In this document: positions 41,003 to 49,297 of the stretch, in pieces
How positions within the stretch are numbered: position 1 is the first letter of the stretch
How the letters are laid out: every line of letters starts with the position of its first letter
From: Massilia sp. HP4
Lineage (GTDB): Bacteria; Pseudomonadota; Gammaproteobacteria; Burkholderiales; Burkholderiaceae_D
NCBI RefSeq assembly: GCF_005222695.1
Contig: NZ_STGG01000057.1
Span: 1-64,000 of the forward strand
DNA length: 64,000 nucleotides
Direction of reading: 5' to 3'
The notes under the pieces: generated by a model
The model's input: only the letters and a program-made list of their open reading frames with translations
Databases searched by the model: none
Told to the model about the DNA's origin: nothing
Translations under genes and position numbers: made by a program

Positions 41003-43384
41003 ATGCGAACACCTGCACTTACCCTGTTTGCGGCCTCTCTCGCCGCATTGATCGCGTTGCCGGCAGCGGCATCCACCCCCATCACCCTCGACCAGGCCAT
41101 GAGCCATCCCGACTGGATCGGCACCCCGGTGGAAGACGCCTGGTTCAGCTGGGACGGCAAGCAGGTGTACTACAAGCAGAAACGCACCGGTTCGCCGGTG
41201 CGCGACGTGTTCCAGGTTGCCGCCGGCAAGGCCCAGCTGGTAGCCGACGCCGAGCTGCCGAAGATCGACAGCGCCGACGTGGTCTATAACCGCAATAACA
41301 GCCGCATGCTGGTCCTGCGCAACAACGACCTGTTCGAGCGCGACCTCAAGTCGGGCCAGCTGGTGCAGGTCACGCGCGGCGCCAGCCGCCTCACGGCCGC
41401 CCAGTACACCGCCGACGAGCGCGCGGTCCAGTACCGCATCGGCAACGACTGGTATGTGTGGGACCGCACGACCAGGGTCACCGGCCCGGCCGCCCTGCCG
41501 CGCGCCGCCAAGGACCCGAACGCGCCGGAAGAAGATTCCTACCGTTCGACCGAGCTGCGCCTGATCGAACACCTCAAGCGCCAGAAGGACGAGCGCGACG
41601 CCCTGCGCGCCCGCAGCGACGAACTGCGCCGCGCCGACGCCTCGATGGCCCCCGGCCAGATCTACCTGGGCGACAAGGTCACCATCGAAGGCAGCTCGCT
41701 GTCGCCGGATGGCCGCTGGCTGCTGGTGGTCACCGCCGCCAAGAGCGCCGACAAGGGCCGCGCCGGCAAGATGCCGCGCTATGTGAACGAGTCGGGCTAC
41801 GAGGAGACCGAGGACGTGCGTACCCGCGTCGGCCGCAATATGCCGGTGCCGCATGCACTGAAGCTGGTCGACCTGCGCACCAACAAGGTGCAGGACATCG
41901 CCTTCGACGCACTGCCAGGCATCGCGGTCGATCCGCTGGCCGAGCTGCGCGCCGCCGCCAAGAAGGATCCGCTGAAAGGCAACCGGCCGCTGGTGGTCTC
42001 CGGCGGGCGCAACGCGATCGACTGGAGCGCCAACGGCGCCCAGGTCGCCGTCATGCTGCGCTCGGTGGACAACAAGGACCGCTGGATCGCCGGCGTCGAC
42101 CTGTCGGCCGCCAAGCTGAAACCCCTGCACCGCCTGACCGACGGCGCCTGGGTCAACTACGACAACGCCGAATTCGGCTGGCTGCCCGATAACCGCACCT
42201 TGTGGTACCTGTCGGAAGAAAGCGGCTACTCGCACCTGTATACCAAGGACAGCGCGACGGATGCCGCCGCGCGCGCGCTCACCACCGGCAAGTGGGAAGC
42301 CAGCGACGTGCGCTGGACCCATGACGGCAGCACCGCCTACATGCTGTGCAACCGCGAGACCCCGGGCGACTATGAAGTCTGCGCCGTGAACGCCAATGGC
42401 GCGAAGGGTGCAACTGAGGTGCGTGAAGTCACGAAGCTCGATGGCGTCGAGAAGTTCGCCCTGTCGCCGGACCAGAAGAAGCTGCTGGTGCACTGGTCGG
42501 CCAGCTATACGCCGATCCAGATCGCGACCGTGGCGGTTTCGGGCGGCGAAGCGACGAAGCTGACCGACACCCGCAAGCCCGAGTTCAAGGCGCGCGAGTG
42601 GATCGCGCCGCAGTACGTGGCGGTGCCGTCCAGCGCCGGCGGCGATCCGGTCTGGGCCAAGCTGTATCGCCCGGCCCGGCTCGAGGCGGGCAAGAAGTAT
42701 CCGGTCGTGATGTTCGTGCACGGCGCCGGCTACCTGCAGAACGTCAGCAAGCGCTATCCAAATTACTTCCGCGAGCAGATGTTCCACAACCTGCTGGTCC
42801 AGAACGGCTACATCGTGCTGGACATGGACTTCCGCGCCTCGAAAGGCTACGGCAGCAAATGGCGCACCGCGATCTACCGCCAGATGGGCCATCCTGAACT
42901 CGAGGACTACATCGACGGCGTCAAGTACATGGTGAATCAGCACCAGGGCGACGCGGCCAATGTCGGCATCTACGGCGGCAGCTACGGCGGCTTCATGACC
43001 TTCATGGCGCTGATGCGCGCACCGGACACCTTCAAGGCCGGCGCCGCGCTGCGCCCGGTCACCGACTGGACCACCTACAATCACGAGTACACCGCCAACA
43101 TCCTGAACACCCCGGACATCGACCCGGATGCGTACAAGAAGTCGTCGCCGATCGAGTATGCGCAGAACCTGAAGGGCCACCTGCTCATCTCGCACGGCAT
43201 GATCGACGATAACGTGTTCTACCAGGACTCGGTGCGCATGGCGCAGCGCCTGATCGAGATGAAGAAGGACAAATGGGAGCTGGCCAGCTACCCGCTGGAA
43301 CGCCATGGCTATGTGCAGCCGGAAGCGTGGTACGACCAGTATCGCCGCATCCACGAACTGTTCGAGCGCTCGCTCAAGCAGTAA
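41003..43384 (+). CDS. S9 family prolyl oligopeptidase (DPP IV/acylaminoacyl type)
   Basis: 793 residues. The ATG at 41003 gives a signal peptide (MRTPALTLFAASLAALIALPAAAS); earlier in-frame starts do not. A beta-propeller domain of about 520 residues precedes the alpha/beta hydrolase domain. The catalytic Ser is in YGGSYGGFMTFMALM, with Asp in SHGMIDDNVFYQ and His in LERHGYVQPEAW. GYGSKWRTAIYRQMGHPELED is typical of DPP IV-like S9B/C members. It is a periplasmic or exported peptidase acting on short peptides. A strong terminator follows. Confidence 0.94.
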   Translation: MRTPALTLFAASLAALIALPAAASTPITLDQAMSHPDWIGTPVEDAWFSWDGKQVYYKQKRTGSPVRDVFQVAAGKAQLVADAELPKIDSADVVYNRNNSRMLVLRNNDLFERDLKSGQLVQVTRGASRLTAAQYTADERAVQYRIGNDWYVWDRTTRVTGPAALPRAAKDPNAPEEDSYRSTELRLIEHLKRQKDERDALRARSDELRRADASMAPGQIYLGDKVTIEGSSLSPDGRWLLVVTAAKSADKGRAGKMPRYVNESGYEETEDVRTRVGRNMPVPHALKLVDLRTNKVQDIAFDALPGIAVDPLAELRAAAKKDPLKGNRPLVVSGGRNAIDWSANGAQVAVMLRSVDNKDRWIAGVDLSAAKLKPLHRLTDGAWVNYDNAEFGWLPDNRTLWYLSEESGYSHLYTKDSATDAAARALTTGKWEASDVRWTHDGSTAYMLCNRETPGDYEVCAVNANGAKGATEVREVTKLDGVEKFALSPDQKKLLVHWSASYTPIQIATVAVSGGEATKLTDTRKPEFKAREWIAPQYVAVPSSAGGDPVWAKLYRPARLEAGKKYPVVMFVHGAGYLQNVSKRYPNYFREQMFHNLLVQNGYIVLDMDFRASKGYGSKWRTAIYRQMGHPELEDYIDGVKYMVNQHQGDAANVGIYGGSYGGFMTFMALMRAPDTFKAGAALRPVTDWTTYNHEYTANILNTPDIDPDAYKKSSPIEYAQNLKGHLLISHGMIDDNVFYQDSVRMAQRLIEMKKDKWELASYPLERHGYVQPEAWYDQYRRIHELFERSLKQ

Positions 43385-43397
43385 ACCGGTAAGATCC

Positions 43398-43421
43398 AAG
43401 GCGCCTGCGGGCGCCTTTTTT
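43398..43421 (+). terminator. Rho-independent terminator of the S9 peptidase gene
   Basis: An 8-bp stem AAGGCGCC / GGCGCCTT with a TGCG loop, followed by TTTT, 13 bp after the stop. Confidence 0.85.
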
Positions 43422-43434
43422 CATTGTCGACATC

Positions 43435-45756
43435 ATGCCCATGCCACGCCATTTCGCGCTCATCTGCTGTCTTTCATTCATCGCTTTCCACACGGTATAT
43501 GCCCAGGAACTGCCCAAGGGGGGCGGCCTCGATTCACAGCGCGTGACCCAGTCGCGCTACGGCGCCGTGGCCAAACCGGAGGCGACTGCCGAGGGCGACA
43601 AGCGGAACACCCTTGAGGAACCTACCAGGGAATCCCCTCCGCCCCCCTCGAAAAAACCTTCTCCCGGACCGGTTTCGGCTCGCAAGAGCGGCGAAACGCC
43701 TCCCGTGGCTGCCGGCGCCGAACCTTCCCCCATACCGGGCGCCATTGCGACCTTGTGGCTGGAACGCACCGCGAACCCGGGGCCAGGCGGCGCTCAGGTT
43801 CCGGTCACGTTTGGACAAGCATTTGCCCCGGGCGCAGTGCCGCGCGACGCGCGTCTTGGCGGCAGGCTGGCCGACGGCAAGGAAGTGCCCTTGCAGGTCG
43901 ACGTCAAGGCGCTGCACGCGGATGGCACGATACGACACGCGATCATTTCCGGCATCGTGCCCGGTCCGAAAGACAAACCGGTGGGACTCGGCCTGGTCAG
44001 GCAAGACCGCAGCGGGCACGCGGGAGCCGCGCCTGTTCCGTCCACCAGCATGACGCCGTCGGCATTGCTCAAATCCGGCCTGACCACATCGGTAACGCTC
44101 AATATCGACGGCAGCACCTACAGCGCATCCCTGGAACGCCTGCTGGAAAAAGGCAAGCCAATGACATGGCTGGACGGCCCGATCGTGCGCGAATGGCACG
44201 TCAACACCCCGGTCACCGATAGCGACGGACGCCCCCATCCCCATCTCGCAGCACGATTTGGCGTGCGCTGGTTTCCAGCGTTGAAAAAAGCCAGGGTCGA
44301 CGTCACGATCGAGAACAACTGGGCTTTCGAACCATCGCCACGGAACTTCACGTATGACGCCACGATCACCGTCGGCAATGACGTCGTTTTTCGCCAGGCC
44401 AGCCTGACTCACTACCATCATGCCCGCTGGCGCAAGCTGGCCTGGTGGGGCGGCGATCCCGACTTGCATGTACGCCACGATACGGCGCAACTGCTCGGCT
44501 CACGCGCCGTCCCGAACTATGACCGTTCGGTCCGGGTCAACGAACGCACGTTGGCGGACCTGTACGCGCGCTGGAATGGGCCAGCGAGCGCCCCGATGAA
44601 TGTCGGCCTGGCGGTCCGCGGCATGCCGACCACGGGTGGGCGCCAGGATATCGGATTACAGCCCTCATGGGCAGTCATGTATTTACTGGGGATGGATGCG
44701 CGCGCTCGCACGATCACGCTCGGCACCGCAGACCAGGCAGGTAGCTGGTCAATGCATTACCGGGACCGCCGCACCGGATTGCCCGTCAGCCTGATCGATT
44801 ATCCCTACATGACCACATTCGGCAAGCCGAGCGATACCCATAACCCGGCAACCGGCAAGAAAGAGGCGTTTCCAGTCTGCGCCGGCGCGGGAATGTGCAA
44901 GACGCCATATCATCATGACGTGCCGCACCAGCCCAACCTCACCTACATCCCCTACCTGCTCAGCGGCGACCTGTACTACCTGGAAGAACTGCAGTTCTGG
45001 GCCAGCTATAACGTATTCTCGTCCAATCCCGGGTATCGCCAGCATGCCAAGGGCTTGCTCAAGCCGATCCAGGTGCGCGGCCAGGCCTGGGCGCTGCGGA
45101 CCCTTGCCGAAACCGCCTACATCACACCAGATACGCATCCGCTCAAGCGACATTTCCTCCAGATCGTCGACAGCAACCTCGATTGGTATAACGCTGAATA
45201 TACCGACAACCCGCGCGCCAATGCGCTGGGATTCCTCGCCAACGGCTACGCTACCGTGTACCGCAAGGGAACTGGCATCGCGCCATGGCAGGACGACTTC
45301 TTCACCTCGGCGGTCGGTCGCACCGCCGAGCTGGGGTTCTCCAAGGCGAACCGGCTGCTTGCGTGGAAAGCAAAGTTCCCTGTCGCGCGCATGACCGGGA
45401 AAGGTGCTTGCTGGGTGACCGCATCGATGTATTCGATGCGCATTCGCGACGAGCGCAACTCGCCGTTCTACACGACGATCGGGGAGGCATTCCAGAAGAG
45501 CTATCCGCCCGAGATCGGATCGCTGGAATGCGGTAGTGACGCCTACATTGCCGCAGTCAAGCTACGGCCTGGCGAAATGTCCGGGTATGCCGGCCAGACC
45601 ACCGGCTACCCGTCGATCATGCAGGCTGCACTGGCCTACTCGGTTACCGCCCTGGGCGAGCCAGGCCGCCTGGCCTGGAAGCGTTTCATGGAGCGAGGCG
45701 TCAAGCCGGACTACGGAAAAGGCCCGCAGTTCGCAATCATTCCGCGCGACGATTAG
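43435..45756 (+). CDS. Secreted RIFT-barrel/YetA-like protein
   Basis: 773 residues. Signal peptide (RHFALICCLSFIAFHTVYAQ), then a ~70-residue low-complexity Pro/Ser/Lys linker (PPPPSKKPSPGPVSARKSG), then a large domain. The domain starts with VPVTFGQAFAPGAVPRDARL and includes NNWAFEPSPRNFTYDATITV, a W-W-G-G-D motif and a helical half with LPYLLSG-type elements (TYIPYLLSGDLYYLEELQFW). This pattern is like the N-terminal RIFT-barrel and following (alpha/alpha) domain of exo-rhamnogalacturonan-lyase/YetA-like proteins. A role on a polysaccharide is inferred; the catalytic residues were not identified. Its 3' end overlaps the convergent M20 gene by 20 bp. Confidence 0.7.
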   Translation: MPMPRHFALICCLSFIAFHTVYAQELPKGGGLDSQRVTQSRYGAVAKPEATAEGDKRNTLEEPTRESPPPPSKKPSPGPVSARKSGETPPVAAGAEPSPIPGAIATLWLERTANPGPGGAQVPVTFGQAFAPGAVPRDARLGGRLADGKEVPLQVDVKALHADGTIRHAIISGIVPGPKDKPVGLGLVRQDRSGHAGAAPVPSTSMTPSALLKSGLTTSVTLNIDGSTYSASLERLLEKGKPMTWLDGPIVREWHVNTPVTDSDGRPHPHLAARFGVRWFPALKKARVDVTIENNWAFEPSPRNFTYDATITVGNDVVFRQASLTHYHHARWRKLAWWGGDPDLHVRHDTAQLLGSRAVPNYDRSVRVNERTLADLYARWNGPASAPMNVGLAVRGMPTTGGRQDIGLQPSWAVMYLLGMDARARTITLGTADQAGSWSMHYRDRRTGLPVSLIDYPYMTTFGKPSDTHNPATGKKEAFPVCAGAGMCKTPYHHDVPHQPNLTYIPYLLSGDLYYLEELQFWASYNVFSSNPGYRQHAKGLLKPIQVRGQAWALRTLAETAYITPDTHPLKRHFLQIVDSNLDWYNAEYTDNPRANALGFLANGYATVYRKGTGIAPWQDDFFTSAVGRTAELGFSKANRLLAWKAKFPVARMTGKGACWVTASMYSMRIRDERNSPFYTTIGEAFQKSYPPEIGSLECGSDAYIAAVKLRPGEMSGYAGQTTGYPSIMQAALAYSVTALGEPGRLAWKRFMERGVKPDYGKGPQFAIIPRDD

Positions 45757-46993
45757 CCGCTTTACCTAGGAAATCGAGTAGCGTCAGCGCCACCACCTTG
45801 GTCGCGCGCCGCAGGTCTTCCAGCAGCAGGCGCTCGTCGGCCTGCTTGGCGTTCGCATCCCCGACCGTGCGCGGCCCGGCGCCGTACAGCACCGCCGGGA
45901 TGCCATGCTCGCCGTACAGGCGCGCGTCGGCGTACAGCGGCGTGCCGTGGGCCGGGATGTCCTCGCCCATGACGGCGCGGCCGTGGCGCTGCAGGCTGTC
46001 CACCAGCGGCGCCACCGCCGGCAGCGGCCGCAGGGCCTGCGACAGCAGCAGGCGCCGGATCTCGAGGCGGATGCCGGGCAGGTCGCGCACCGCATCCTCG
46101 ACCAGTGCGCGCACCTGCGCTTCGACTGCCGCCGGATCTTCTTCGGGAATCATGCGCCGGTCCATGCGCAGCACCACCTTGCCAGGCACCACATTGGTAT
46201 TGGTGCCGCCGTCGATGCGGCCGACGATCATGGTCGGCGAGCCGATGCCGGGCACGCCGCTGCGGATCTTCTTCAATGCGGGCAGCTCGCCGTAGATCGC
46301 GTTCAGAACTTGCGTGGCGGCCTGCAGCGCGTCGACCGCCGCCTCGGGCATCGCGCCATGCCCCGCCCTGCCGTGCACGGTCAGCTCCAGCTGCAGGCAG
46401 GCATTATGGGCGGTGACGATGCCGTAGCTGAAGCCCGCGGCAATCACGTAGTCGGGCTTGACGATGCCCTGCGCCAGCAGCCGGCCTGGCCCCAGCAGGC
46501 CGCCGACCTCCTCGTCGTAGGTAAAGTGCAGCTCGACCGCGCCCGATAGCGGCACGTCCAGCGCCTCCAGCGCGCGCACCGCGAATACATAAGTGGCGAA
46601 GTCGCTCTTGGACACCGCCGCCGCGCGCCCGTACAGGTAGCCGCCCTCGATCGTGGCGCCATACGGCGGCCGGGTCCAGCCGTCTCCCGGCGGCACTACG
46701 TCGCCGTGGGCGTTCAGCGCCAGGGTCGGGCCGCCGGCACCGTAGGGCCGGCGCACCACCAGGTTAGTGATGCTCTCCAGCCCATGCTCGTGGACCTCGC
46801 TCGCCGGCACAGCATGGCGCTCGACCGGCCATCCGGCCGCTTCCAGCATGCAGGCCACCGCCTCGGCATGCGGCGCATTATTGCCCGGCGGCGTATCGGT
46901 CGGGATGCGCACCACGTCCTGCAAGAAAGCGACCTGTGCGTCGAAATGCGCGTCGATCCAGCCGGTGAGACGGTCGTGCAAAGGGCGGTTCAT
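45737..46993 (-). CDS. M20/ArgE-DapE family metallopeptidase
   Basis: 418 residues. Metal-binding motifs of the two-zinc M20 fold: LNAHGDVVPPGDGWT (His/Asp), FTYDEEVGGLLGPG (Glu pair), then dimerisation-domain motifs HGRAGHGAMPEAAVDAL and a C-terminal ADARLYGEHGIPAVLYGAGP. One bridging position reads GRAAAVSKSDFATY instead of the usual GRGAxDMKG, so the aspartate normally seen there (xDMK) is replaced by serine-lysine; activity may be altered. The gene follows puuD with ATGA overlap, so it belongs to the purine-catabolic transcript, perhaps acting on a ureido or amino acid product. Confidence 0.82.
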   Translation of the reverse strand: MNRPLHDRLTGWIDAHFDAQVAFLQDVVRIPTDTPPGNNAPHAEAVACMLEAAGWPVERHAVPASEVHEHGLESITNLVVRRPYGAGGPTLALNAHGDVVPPGDGWTRPPYGATIEGGYLYGRAAAVSKSDFATYVFAVRALEALDVPLSGAVELHFTYDEEVGGLLGPGRLLAQGIVKPDYVIAAGFSYGIVTAHNACLQLELTVHGRAGHGAMPEAAVDALQAATQVLNAIYGELPALKKIRSGVPGIGSPTMIVGRIDGGTNTNVVPGKVVLRMDRRMIPEEDPAAVEAQVRALVEDAVRDLPGIRLEIRRLLLSQALRPLPAVAPLVDSLQRHGRAVMGEDIPAHGTPLYADARLYGEHGIPAVLYGAGPRTVGDANAKQADERLLLEDLRRATKVVALTLLDFLGKAANRRAE

Positions 46994-48234
46994 CGTGTCT
47001 CTCCAGTCTGCGCGCCGGCCTCGAACCAGGCGCCTACCCGGGCGCGTTCGGCATCGGTCATGTGGGTGAGGTTCGCCAGCGGCATGGCCTTCAGTTGCAC
47101 CGTCTGCTGGTAGATGCGGGCCGCATGCTGGCCGATGCCATCCGGCGTGTCGAGCATCACGCCGCCTGGCGCCGCCGCGAAGCCGGGCTGGGTCGGCTGC
47201 TGCGCGTGGCAGGACACGCAGCGCTGGTCCATGATCGTGCGCACCTCGGCGAAGCGGGCGGCGGCATCAGGATAGGCCGCGGCTGCCGGAGCGACGTTGG
47301 CGCGCGGCGCCGGCGCCAGCAACACGGCCAGCGCCAGCAGCAGGGTCACGCCCGCCGCCGGATAGCGCCATGCGATGCGGCCCTTGTGGCGCAGGTTGAA
47401 GAAGTGGCGGATCAGGACCCCAGCCAGCATGATCGCGCCCAGCACCGCCCAGGCATGCGGGTGGTTGTAGGTCATCGCAAAATGGTTGCTGATCATGATG
47501 AACAGCACCGGCAAGGTGAAGTAGTTATTGTGGACGCTGCGCTGCCTGGCCTTGATGCCGTAGGCTGGGTCGGGCCGCTGCCCCGCCAGCATGGCATTCA
47601 CCATCTTGCGCTGGCCGGGAATGATCACCATCGCCACGTTGGCCACCATCATGGTGCCGATCATCGCCCCCACGTGCAGGTAGGCCGCACGGCCGCTGAG
47701 CAGGTGGCCCAGCACCCAGCTGCTCGCCACCAGGAACAGCCAGACCACGGCGCCAAAGGCCAGCGGGCGCTGCACCAGCCTGGTCTTGCACAGCAGGTCG
47801 TACACGATCCAGCCGACCGCCAGGCTGCCGATGCCGACGCCGACCGCCTGCCAGTTCGAGAGTTCGGCCACGCTGCGGTCGACCATCATCGCCTTCGCGT
47901 TCAGGTAGTAGACGACGACCAGCAACGCAAAGCCCGACAGCCAGGTGGAATAGGCTTCCCACTTGAACCAGTGCAGCTCCCCAGGCAGCTCGGCGGGCGC
48001 CACCAGGTATTTCTGCGGGTTGTAGAAGCCGCCGCCGTGCACCGCCCACAACTGGCCGGACACGCCCTTGCGTTCCAGCTCCGAACCGGGCGCCGGCGGT
48101 TTGATGGTGTTGTCGAGCCAGACGAAATAGAAGGACGCCCCGATCCAGGCGATGCCCGTGATGATGTGCAGCCAGCGCAGCAGCAGGTTGCACCACTCGA
48201 GGACATATGGCGCCAGGTATCCGGTATCGAACAT
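46990..48234 (-). CDS. puuD: Urate hydroxylase PuuD (membrane urate oxidase with cytochrome c domain)
   Basis: 414 residues. The ATG at 48234 follows AAAGGAAG and reads MFDTGYLAPYVLEWCNLLLR. Several membrane helices with LHIITGIAWIGASFYFVWLD and SVHNNYFTLPVLFIMISNHF are the conserved urate-oxidase PuuD core. A periplasmic C-terminal cytochrome c domain has the heme motif CVSCH near residue 330. It oxidises urate to 5-hydroxyisourate, passing electrons to the respiratory chain. It is divergent from the LysR gene, with an operator between. Confidence 0.93.
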   Translation of the reverse strand: MFDTGYLAPYVLEWCNLLLRWLHIITGIAWIGASFYFVWLDNTIKPPAPGSELERKGVSGQLWAVHGGGFYNPQKYLVAPAELPGELHWFKWEAYSTWLSGFALLVVVYYLNAKAMMVDRSVAELSNWQAVGVGIGSLAVGWIVYDLLCKTRLVQRPLAFGAVVWLFLVASSWVLGHLLSGRAAYLHVGAMIGTMMVANVAMVIIPGQRKMVNAMLAGQRPDPAYGIKARQRSVHNNYFTLPVLFIMISNHFAMTYNHPHAWAVLGAIMLAGVLIRHFFNLRHKGRIAWRYPAAGVTLLLALAVLLAPAPRANVAPAAAAYPDAAARFAEVRTIMDQRCVSCHAQQPTQPGFAAAPGGVMLDTPDGIGQHAARIYQQTVQLKAMPLANLTHMTDAERARVGAWFEAGAQTGETR

Positions 48235-48303
48235 GGGCTTCCTTTGCAAATCAATGCGGCCGATCGAAGATACGCCGATTCCAATTTCTGCGACATGAAA
48301 TGT

Positions 48304-48338
48304 AGCGTATATTCGACATATCCACCTTGATATACGCT
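48304..48338. promoter_or_regulatory. LysR-type operator between puuD and the regulator
   Basis: A perfect 9-bp inverted repeat, AGCGTATAT (48304-48312) and ATATACGCT (48330-48338), with a 17-bp spacer that itself contains CATATC. It ends 7 bp before the LysR ATG, so binding would block the regulator's own ribosome site or promoter while activating puuD. Confidence 0.6.
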
Positions 48339-48345
48339 GTTGCCG

Positions 48346-49284
48346 ATGTCCAGCCTGCCCCGCAACCTCGACCTGCACCTGATCCGCATTCTCTACCTGC
48401 TGCTGGTGGAGAAGAATGTCTCGCGGGTGGCGCTCAAGCTGAACCAGCCGCAGCCCTCGATCTCGGCCTCGCTGCGCAAACTGCGCGAGCTGACCGGCGA
48501 CCCGCTGCTGGTGCGCGGCGCGCGCGGCATGGTACCCACCCAGCATGGCGAGAGCCTGCTCAAACCGGCCAAGCGCATCCTTGACGAGGCCGAGAGCCTG
48601 TTCGTGCGCAAGGCGCCCTTCGTGCCGGAGCAGGCGACGCGCACCTTCCACATCGCGGCGCCCGACTATCTCGACGCGCGCTTCTTGCCGAACGTGGTGG
48701 CGCTGCTGCGGCGCGGCTCGCCGGGCAGCAAGGTGGTGATCCACGCCCTGGGCCCCGGCCTCGATTACCTGCGCATGCTGTCCGACGGCGACATGGACCT
48801 CGTCATCGCCAACTGGGACGAGCCGCCGGCCCACCTGCACATGTCCAAGCTGTTCGAGGACCCGATCATCTGCACCATGCGCGCCGACAGTCCGTATGCC
48901 AGGCGCACGGCGTCGGATGCGATGACGCTCGAGGACTACCTCGACCTGCCCCACGTCGCCCCGACCCAGATGCTGCCCGGCTACCACGGCGTGATCGATG
49001 CTTATCTCGAACGCCACGGCCTGCAGCGCCGGGTGGCGGTCGAGTCGCCCTATTTCGGGGTGATCCCCTATATGCTGACCCAGAGCGACCTGGTGCTGAC
49101 CACCGGGCGCCAGTTCATCCGCGCATTCGAAAAGACCCTGCCGTTGAAAAGCTTCACGGTGCCGGTCAAGTTTCCGCCGATGCGCTTCTACCAGCTGTGG
49201 CACCAGCGCGTGCACCAGTCGACCGAGCACAAATGGCTGCGCGACCAGATCAGCAGCGCGGCGCGGGCACTCAGTCAAGAATAG
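48346..49284 (+). CDS. LysR family transcriptional regulator
   Basis: 312 residues. The N-terminal winged-helix (DLHLIRILYLLLVEKNVSRV, QPQPSISASLRKLRELTGDP, LLVRGARGMVPTQHG) is followed by a LysR effector-binding domain (FHIAAPDYLDARFLPNVVALL...). It belongs to the NodD/NahR-like subgroup by its LxLL...LKLNQPQPSIS pattern. The context (puuD divergent, uraD-allC downstream) suggests control of urate or allantoin degradation, with a purine intermediate as inducer. An in-frame TTG six bases earlier is an alternative start. Confidence 0.9.
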   Translation: MSSLPRNLDLHLIRILYLLLVEKNVSRVALKLNQPQPSISASLRKLRELTGDPLLVRGARGMVPTQHGESLLKPAKRILDEAESLFVRKAPFVPEQATRTFHIAAPDYLDARFLPNVVALLRRGSPGSKVVIHALGPGLDYLRMLSDGDMDLVIANWDEPPAHLHMSKLFEDPIICTMRADSPYARRTASDAMTLEDYLDLPHVAPTQMLPGYHGVIDAYLERHGLQRRVAVESPYFGVIPYMLTQSDLVLTTGRQFIRAFEKTLPLKSFTVPVKFPPMRFYQLWHQRVHQSTEHKWLRDQISSAARALSQE

Positions 49285-49297
49285 CCAGGAGTAGACC

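Noticed and set aside
48340..48345. TTG start for the LysR gene
   Set aside because: An ATG two codons later fits the family start better; the upstream codons overlap the operator edge.
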